12,020 nucleotides of DNA from Bondarzewia mesenterica (Eukaryota; Basidiomycota; Agaricomycetes; Russulales; Bondarzewiaceae): contig SGPL01000785.1 in assembly GCA_004802705.1 (NCBI GenBank), positions 1-12,020 of the forward strand. The letters run 5' to 3'. Each line of letters opens with the position of its first letter. Position 1 is the first letter of the stretch. Below the pieces are notes generated by a model. That model made no database searches. It was not told where the DNA came from and saw only the letters and a list, made by a program, of their open reading frames with translations. Of the stretch, positions 7,975 through 12,020 are shown in pieces. The position numbers and the translations under genes are program-made.

Positions 7975-8458
7975 ATCACAATTTAATTTATAAAATCTGG
8001 ACTATTTTTTTATCCTTATTAAGTTTAATTGATTAAGAATATGTTACGTATAGTCTCTGAGATAATTAATTTATCAGCTGATTGCCCTTAAATATAATTT
8101 ACACTATACATTTTTGAACATTTTAACATAAAACCTGCCGGAGGCAGAAATGTAGTTCAAAAAAAAGAGAGTTCCAGCTTATAGTAAAATGCATAACATT
8201 AAGAGTTAAGGACCAGAGTTATTTATCCTATTAAACATTAAATTATTTAGATTTTTTATATAATTTATAATAAAACGATTCAGTAAAGTAAGGTAAGACT
8301 ATGTATCTTAGATTGTCCATAGATTTAGCTTTAATATATAATTTATATTTATTTCCATGTTTATGTATATTTGTTTCTAAATTAAATTTTATTTGTAAAG
8401 CTTTTTGCAAAATAATATGTTCTTCAAATGAATAGGATAAAGTATTCAAGTAAAAACC

Positions 8459-8503
8459 CCGCGCCTAATAAATTTTTATATATAAAAATTTATAAAGGCG
8501 CGG
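8459..8503. repeat. nested palindrome: CCGCGCC/GGCGCGG arms around an AT palindrome
   Basis: The outer arms CCGCGCC (8459-8465) and GGCGCGG (8497-8503) enclose a 26-bp AT palindrome (8468-8493, centre TATATA). It is inserted directly after the second LAGLIDADG motif (CMDDGS) of the nad4L-intron HE. The same inner palindrome recurs exactly at 8685-8710, and variants are at about 10282-10307 and 11218-11245. Confidence 0.93.
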
Positions 8504-8659
8504 CTGATAAACTACCATCATCCATACACCAGAAAGCTAAAGAACGTGGAGTTAACCATTTAGCAATATTATCTGGAATAGTTTTTTTACCATTAATAAC
8601 AAAAAGATCATAAATAGAATTTAGACATAATAAACATCGAGTATATAATTGCAAATAAA

Positions 8660-8990
8660 AAGATCCATCCCTCCCGCCGCCCTTATAAATTTTTATATAT
8701 AAAAATTTATTAGTTATTTTTTTTTGCTATAGCAAAAAAAAATTAGGGGCTAATAAAATTTTATCTCAAATTTTATAACTTTTATTTTGTTTTTTTGCTT
8801 CTAGCGCCAAAGGCGTTTTTTTTTGTTTAAAAAAACAACAAAATAAAATAAACAAAGTGCGCTCCTTATTTTTTTTTGCTATAGNCAAAAAAAATTAGAG
8901 CCACAAAATTAGTAGCTCTCCCCCGGGGGGGGAGAGCAACTCCTTCTTGCGAAGCCAGAGCAGCCCTTTGGCTGGCTCCGCCGTTGAATT
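8660..8990. repeat. composite palindromic block inside the nad4L-intron HE
   Basis: This block of about 330 bp contains the 26-bp AT palindrome (8685-8710), a 26-bp palindrome with T9, GCTATAGC and A9 (8717-8742), a second GCTATAGC copy with an N (about 8871-8894), AGCGCCAAAGGCG (about 8803-8815) and a near-perfect GC hairpin GCTCTCCCCC/GGGGAGAGC (8915-8937). HE coding pieces resume on each side, so the block looks like nested or serial insertions. Confidence 0.85.
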
Positions 8991-9084
8991 AAAGAAGGAT
9001 AATGAGTACAAAGCGGAGCTAATATTTTAAATAAAAATAAAATATAAGTTAAATGTAAAAATCCTTGATTAAATTGAATCATAG

Positions 9085-9103
9085 GCGGGGGCGGTGCCCC
9101 CGC
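9085..9103. repeat. GC hairpin GCGGGGGC-GGT-GCCCCCGC
   Basis: This copy has the same 8-bp arms, with loop GGT. It lies inside the nad4L-intron HE just after the first LAGLIDADG motif, where it adds an Ala-Gly-Ala-Pro-rich stretch without breaking the frame (KMSKN...PMIQF). Confidence 0.95.
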
Positions 9104-9581
9104 ATTTTTACTCATCTTTTTTATGTGACCATCTCCTAGCATAATTCCCACTATAACATCTCCCGCCTTTGTGGCTACGCAAGAGTCGCGTACGCGCTTG
9201 TGTCAATAAAATAGAATTTAAAGAAGTCTGATTTAATCTTAATCCTATGCTACTACCTTGATATTGACCATGTACTATTATAGATTTACACATAGAATTA
9301 GCTTCAATTTTTGTTAAATTCTTAGATCCTATTTTGATTGTGCGAGCCTTAGGTAAAATATTTTGGCTGTCTCTTATATGTTTAGCCATTCCAGACCAAG
9401 TAGCAAAAAATCTAATTTTTGATCGCTACGCTAATAAAATTTGATATCAAATTTATAAGGGCCAGGCCCCCGCCTAATTTTCTGCGCAAGCAAGGAGTGC
9501 GGAGTGCGGAGTTTGTTTAAACAAACAAAATAAAGAGGCAGACAAGTCCTTTCCATAAGGGGCCAACCCTCCCTTTAGTGG

Positions 9582-9672
9582 GCGGTGGTATACCACCGCG
9601 TAGGTATGGGAGGAAAGAATATTTAAATTCTTATAAAATATTTTTAACTCTTTAGCGGTGGAATACCACCGC
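9582..9672. repeat. paired 18-bp palindromes GCGGTGG(T/A)ATACCACCGC
   Basis: GCGGTGGTATACCACCGC at 9582-9599 is a perfect palindrome. A second copy at 9655-9672 differs by one central base. Between them lies AAGAATATTTAAATTCTT, itself an imperfect palindrome. They sit in the N-terminal part of the nad4L-intron HE frame, which stays open through them. Confidence 0.93.
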
Positions 9673-9847
9673 ATCATAAATTCTTTACAAAATAATTTAA
9701 TAATTGACCAATTAACATATGGCAATTTAACAGGAAAAACTATAATTAGATTAAATCTATTACCTTCCGCTGATTTTGTTTTAAAATTTATATATTTAAT
9801 TAATTTAAAATTAATAAGGAAATCAATAAAGCCTGATAAAGGCGAAG

Positions 9848-10085
9848 ATCTATAAAAAGCTACAAGAATACTTAAACCTATAACTGATTCAGCCCCTGCT
9901 AGAGATATTATAAATATACTAAATATTTGTCCTATCCCATCATCAAAACTAAAACTAGATATTAACACTAAAAGAGTTACAGCTAGTAACATTACTTCTA
10001 TTGCAATGATCATTAAAATAATATTTTTTCGGTTTAAAATAAAACCTAAAATACCAATTAAAAATAAAAATAATGAAAGATTCAT
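9848..10085 (-). CDS. nad4L: NADH dehydrogenase subunit 4L, exon 1
   Basis: Exon 1 encodes residues 1-79 of subunit 4L, a small three-helix membrane protein of the proton-pumping arm of complex I. It begins MNLSLFLFLIGILGF, has the conserved RKNIILMIIAIEVMLLAV stretch with the membrane glutamate, and ends AGAESVIGLSILVAFYR plus the first T of the next codon. The boundary was set by family conservation (expected continuation LRG) and by the group I rule of T at the exon end and G at the intron end. The frame stays open past the boundary into the intron and is fused to an HE. The upstream start ATG at 10085-10083 fits the family start. Confidence 0.95.
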
Positions 10086-10469
10086 AGTTTATGTAAATTG
10101 TAAAAAAATCCTTTTGGTACCTGTATTAATTGTTTTAAAGATAAATATTTTATAATTAATTTTAATAATTAATTATATATTACTAATTATTATTTTAATT
10201 ATTATAATATAGTAAAAAAAAATAAAAAATTTTGTTCGCTCCCTAATTTTTTTTTTGCTATAGCAAAAAAAAAAATAACTAATAAATTTTTATATATAAA
10301 AAATTTCTAAACCGCCTCTTCCTCCCCCTCCCCCCCGCGCCTTTTTTATTTTTGTTAACCAAAGGCAGAGCCAAAAAATTAGAGGGGGAGGATGGAGGGT
10401 TGCTTCTAGCGCCCCTCCCCCCTCCCCCCCCTCCCCTAGCGAAGCAACTAATTTTTGTTTTAAAAAAAN

Positions 10470-10494
10470 GGCGGATGCGCTACCGCAACAAAAA
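10470..10494. repeat. 25-bp GCGG-ATGCGCTA-CCGC element, first spacer copy
   Basis: This near-palindrome has GCGG/CCGC ends and is followed by a poly-A stretch. Identical copies are at 10760-10784 and, inverted, at 2670-2694; an 18-bp core is at 10953-10970. An N at 10469 precedes it. Confidence 0.93.
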
Positions 10495-10860
10495 GGCTCA
10501 TCCGGAGAGGGAGGTCGGGGAGGAAGGGAGGAGGGGGCGGCGTTTTTTTGCTATAGCAACCAAAATAAAAGGGGGGCGGCTGCTACGCAAGAGTAGCGGA
10601 AAAACCATATGCTTATCTCCGAAGGAGCGGTAGCGGGCCTCGCCTTTTTATTTTATTTTTGCTTTCTCTCCCCTCCCCCTAGCGAAGCAACTAATTTTGT
10701 GGCTCTAATTTTTTTTTGCTATAGCAAAAAAAATAAGGAGCGCACTTTGTTAAAAAAAAGGCGGATGCGCTACCGCAACAAAAACAGGCGGTTTTTGTTT
10801 AAAAAACGCCCCCGCTTGCGAAGCCAGAGGGGAGGTCGGAGCGGTAGCGGGCCTTCTTTA

Positions 10861-10884
10861 TTTTGTTTGCTATAGCAAACAAAA
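10861..10884. repeat. 24-bp perfect palindrome with GCTATAGC core
   Basis: This is a perfect inverted repeat centred on TATA within TTTGCTATAGCAAA. The same core recurs at about 590-610, 8717-8742, 8871-8894, 10247-10275, 10549-10556 and 10711-10732, each with T-run and A-run arms of varying length. Confidence 0.93.
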
Positions 10885-10900
10885 TTAGGGCAGTAGCTTT

Positions 10901-10924
10901 ATAAAATTTTATATAAAATTTTAT
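10901..10924. repeat. 24-bp AT palindrome, spacer copy
   Basis: ATAAAATTTTATATAAAATTTTAT is split here as ATAAAATTTTAT twice in tandem, and the whole is palindromic. An identical copy is at 11724-11747, and related forms are at about 8754-8776 and 9432-9455. Confidence 0.93.
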
Positions 10925-11661
10925 TAAGTAGCCACTCGCCTATTAATTATTTTGCGGTAGCGCATCCGCCTGTTATCTCGGGGAACAAACGCGGCTGCTA
11001 CGCAAGATAATAAGGGGCGGTAGCGATAAAACAAAACGCCTTTGGCGTTAGGGGCGGTACGCGCAAAATTTTCTTAGTAGGCGCCGTAGGCAAAAGTGAT
11101 ATTTATCCGTTCTCCGAACAAAAGAGTTAGTCGCAGAAGGCGGGGGGGGGTTTCTTACACCTTAAAATTTTTTCTTTAAGCTAAAGAAATTAAAGAAATA
11201 ATTAAAACAAACGCCTTTATAAATTTTTTATATATAAAAATTAAATTATGAGCGATAATATAAATGAAAAAATAATATAATAAATATTGCCAAATTTAAG
11301 ATATATTAAGGAAAACTAAAGAAAATAAAATAAATTATTAAACAATAAGCATAGTTGTAATAATAGTTATAATTATTAGTAAATTTTGTTATTATACTTA
11401 TAATTTTTGTGGCGCAGCCAGCGTACCGCCAAAGGCGAGAGCGGAGCGGCAGATTTAATTTATAGTAATAATAAAAAAAAATTTGATGATATACTCATCT
11501 GTATAAAATAACCCAAATAATACACATACCCGCGGCCTTCTCTGGCGAAGCCGTAGCTTTATAAAATTTTATCTTATTTTTTTTTGTTTTATTTTATTTT
11601 GTTTTNNTTTTAAACAAAAACGCCTTTGTCCGAAGGAGCTAGAAGCAAAAAACAAAATTAG

Positions 11662-11680
11662 GCGGGGGCCCGGCCCCCGC
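11662..11680. repeat. GC hairpin GCGGGGGC-CCG-GCCCCCGC
   Basis: This copy has the same arms, with loop CCG, in the cox3-nad4L spacer. A decayed relative (GGGCCAGGCCCCCGCC) is at about 9459-9474. Confidence 0.95.
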
Positions 11681-11930
11681 GATTCTTTTTTTTGATTTAT
11701 GCGCTTTGGCTACGCCAGAGCTAATAAAATTTTATATAAAATTTTATAAAGCGTACTGGCTTCGCAAGAAAAAAATTAGGCACAAAATATTAGAGTGCGT
11801 TTGCGGTTGCGGATAGAAATAAACAAGATTTAAAACACTACATTTAAAAAATATCTATTTCTAATTATAACTATATAATTGATTATATTTGTCACTATGT
11901 ATCTCCCTTGCGAAGCCAGTAGCGAGGAGT

Positions 11931-12020
11931 CTAATTTCCTCCTCAATAATACACAGCTATAAACAGGAATAACCAAACTACGTCTACAAAATGCCAATAA
12001 AGAATAGCTGCTTCATTGTC
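11931..12020 (-). CDS. cox3: cytochrome c oxidase subunit 3, C-terminal end (partial)
   Basis: These are the last 29 codons and the TAG stop of subunit 3 of cytochrome c oxidase, an inner-membrane component of complex IV. The peptide contains the highly conserved YWHFVDVVWLFLF segment, part of the last transmembrane helix, and ends YYWGGN. The Trp before GGN is encoded by TGA, so the mitochondrial code with TGA = Trp applies. The 5' part lies outside the window. It is on the same strand as nad4L and nad5 and is the most upstream gene seen here. Identification rests on the conserved C-terminal signature and is secure despite the short length. Confidence 0.96.

Larger units (their letters stand above)
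7741..9847 (-). mobile_element. group I intron in nad4L
   Basis: The intron of 2107 nt runs from CTTCGCC to TTTTG. Its catalytic core lies near the 3' end: CTCAGAGACTATACGT around 8048-8063 is the P7/J8-type signature, GGGCAATCAGCTGA just upstream matches the P4 side, and AATAGTCC at 7999-8006 is the returning P7 strand. The 5' two thirds carry an exon-fused LAGLIDADG gene. A 19-nt GC hairpin (7956-7974) sits after the core, in what should be a peripheral loop. The core belongs to the same type as nad5 introns 2 and 4. Confidence 0.85.
8243..9847 (-). pseudogene. LAGLIDADG homing endonuclease in nad4L intron, broken by palindrome insertions
   Basis: This HE is fused in frame to nad4L exon 1. 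The first frame runs to 9474 and ends in repeat DNA. The next recognisable part (9389 to about 9200) continues to an LLTQ peptide, then a GC-rich insert at about 9155-9200, then IVGIMLGDGHIKK (first LAGLIDADG motif, about 9150-9110). Further pieces are IQFNQGFLHLTYILFLF (about 9080), a region near 8670-8510 with LTPRSLAFWCMDDGS (second motif), and a C-terminal piece (8449-8243) ending in FTESFYYKLY. Between the pieces sit palindromic blocks at 9580-9675, 9440-9475, 9085-9103 (in frame), 8660-8990 and 8459-8503. The two-motif architecture is that of LAGLIDADG_2 enzymes. It is very unlikely to be active. Confidence 0.85.
10086..11930. other. gene-free cox3-nad4L spacer filled with palindromic repeats
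   Basis: This 1.8 kb spacer holds no credible gene: open frames are short, low in complexity and run through GC-rich repeats. I looked for tRNA cloverleaves and saw none. It alternates AT-rich tracts (10100-10220, 11220-11400) with GC-rich blocks (10310-10860, 10930-11150, 11400-11460, 11620-11770). The blocks are built from palindromes with a GCTATAGC core, AT-rich palindromes, the GCGG-ATGCGCTA-CCGC element and GC hairpins, most of which also occur inside the introns. Promoter or processing signals may lie here, but none could be recognised. Ns at 10469 and 11606-11607 mark unresolved bases next to homopolymers. Confidence 0.8.

Noticed and set aside
10352..10875. Plus-strand open frames rich in Pro, Arg and Gly
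   Set aside because: They are translations of GC-rich repeats, one runs through an N, and they lack any domain.
10086..11930. tRNA genes in the spacer
   Set aside because: I found hairpins but no acceptor, anticodon and T-arm combination with the usual GTTCRA-like loop.

Overview
This window is a piece of a fungal mitochondrial genome. The evidence is respiratory-chain genes with very AT-rich coding sequence, TGA read as tryptophan (nad5 exons 1 and 4, the end of cox3), group I introns carrying homing endonuclease (HE) genes, and many short GC-rich palindromes. All recognised genes lie on the minus strand and are transcribed from high to low coordinates. The nad5 protein and the repeat load fit an early-diverging filamentous fungus (Mucoromycota or Glomeromycotina style) as well as a higher fungus; I cannot fix the taxon.

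Layout in transcription order: the last 29 codons of cox3 (12020-11931); a 1.8 kb gene-free spacer packed with palindromes (11930-10086); nad4L in two exons (10085-9848 and 7740-7712) split by a 2.1 kb group I intron; then nad5, whose ATG shares one base with the nad4L stop (TAATG). Five nad5 exons are visible: 7712-7465, 5223-5053, a 9-nt micro-exon at 3869-3861 encoding Trp-Glu-Gly, 2361-1854, and 495 to about 278. They are separated by four complete group I introns. A fifth intron begins near 277 and runs off the window, so roughly 384 of about 650 nad5 residues are present.

The five complete introns carry HEs: LAGLIDADG enzymes in the nad4L intron and nad5 introns 1, 2 and 3, and a GIY-YIG enzyme with NUMOD-like tail in nad5 intron 4. 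Four of these reading frames are fused in frame to the upstream exon; the one in nad5 intron 2 is free-standing. Every HE frame is broken, nearly always by one extra base in a homopolymer run, and several are also interrupted by GC-rich palindromes. The introns fall into two core types that alternate along the transcript.

The main points are the 9-nt micro-exon between two introns, supported by P1 pairings on both sides; the consistent +1 homopolymer breaks; and the palindromic repeat families that have spread through spacer, introns and HE genes but not through the exons.
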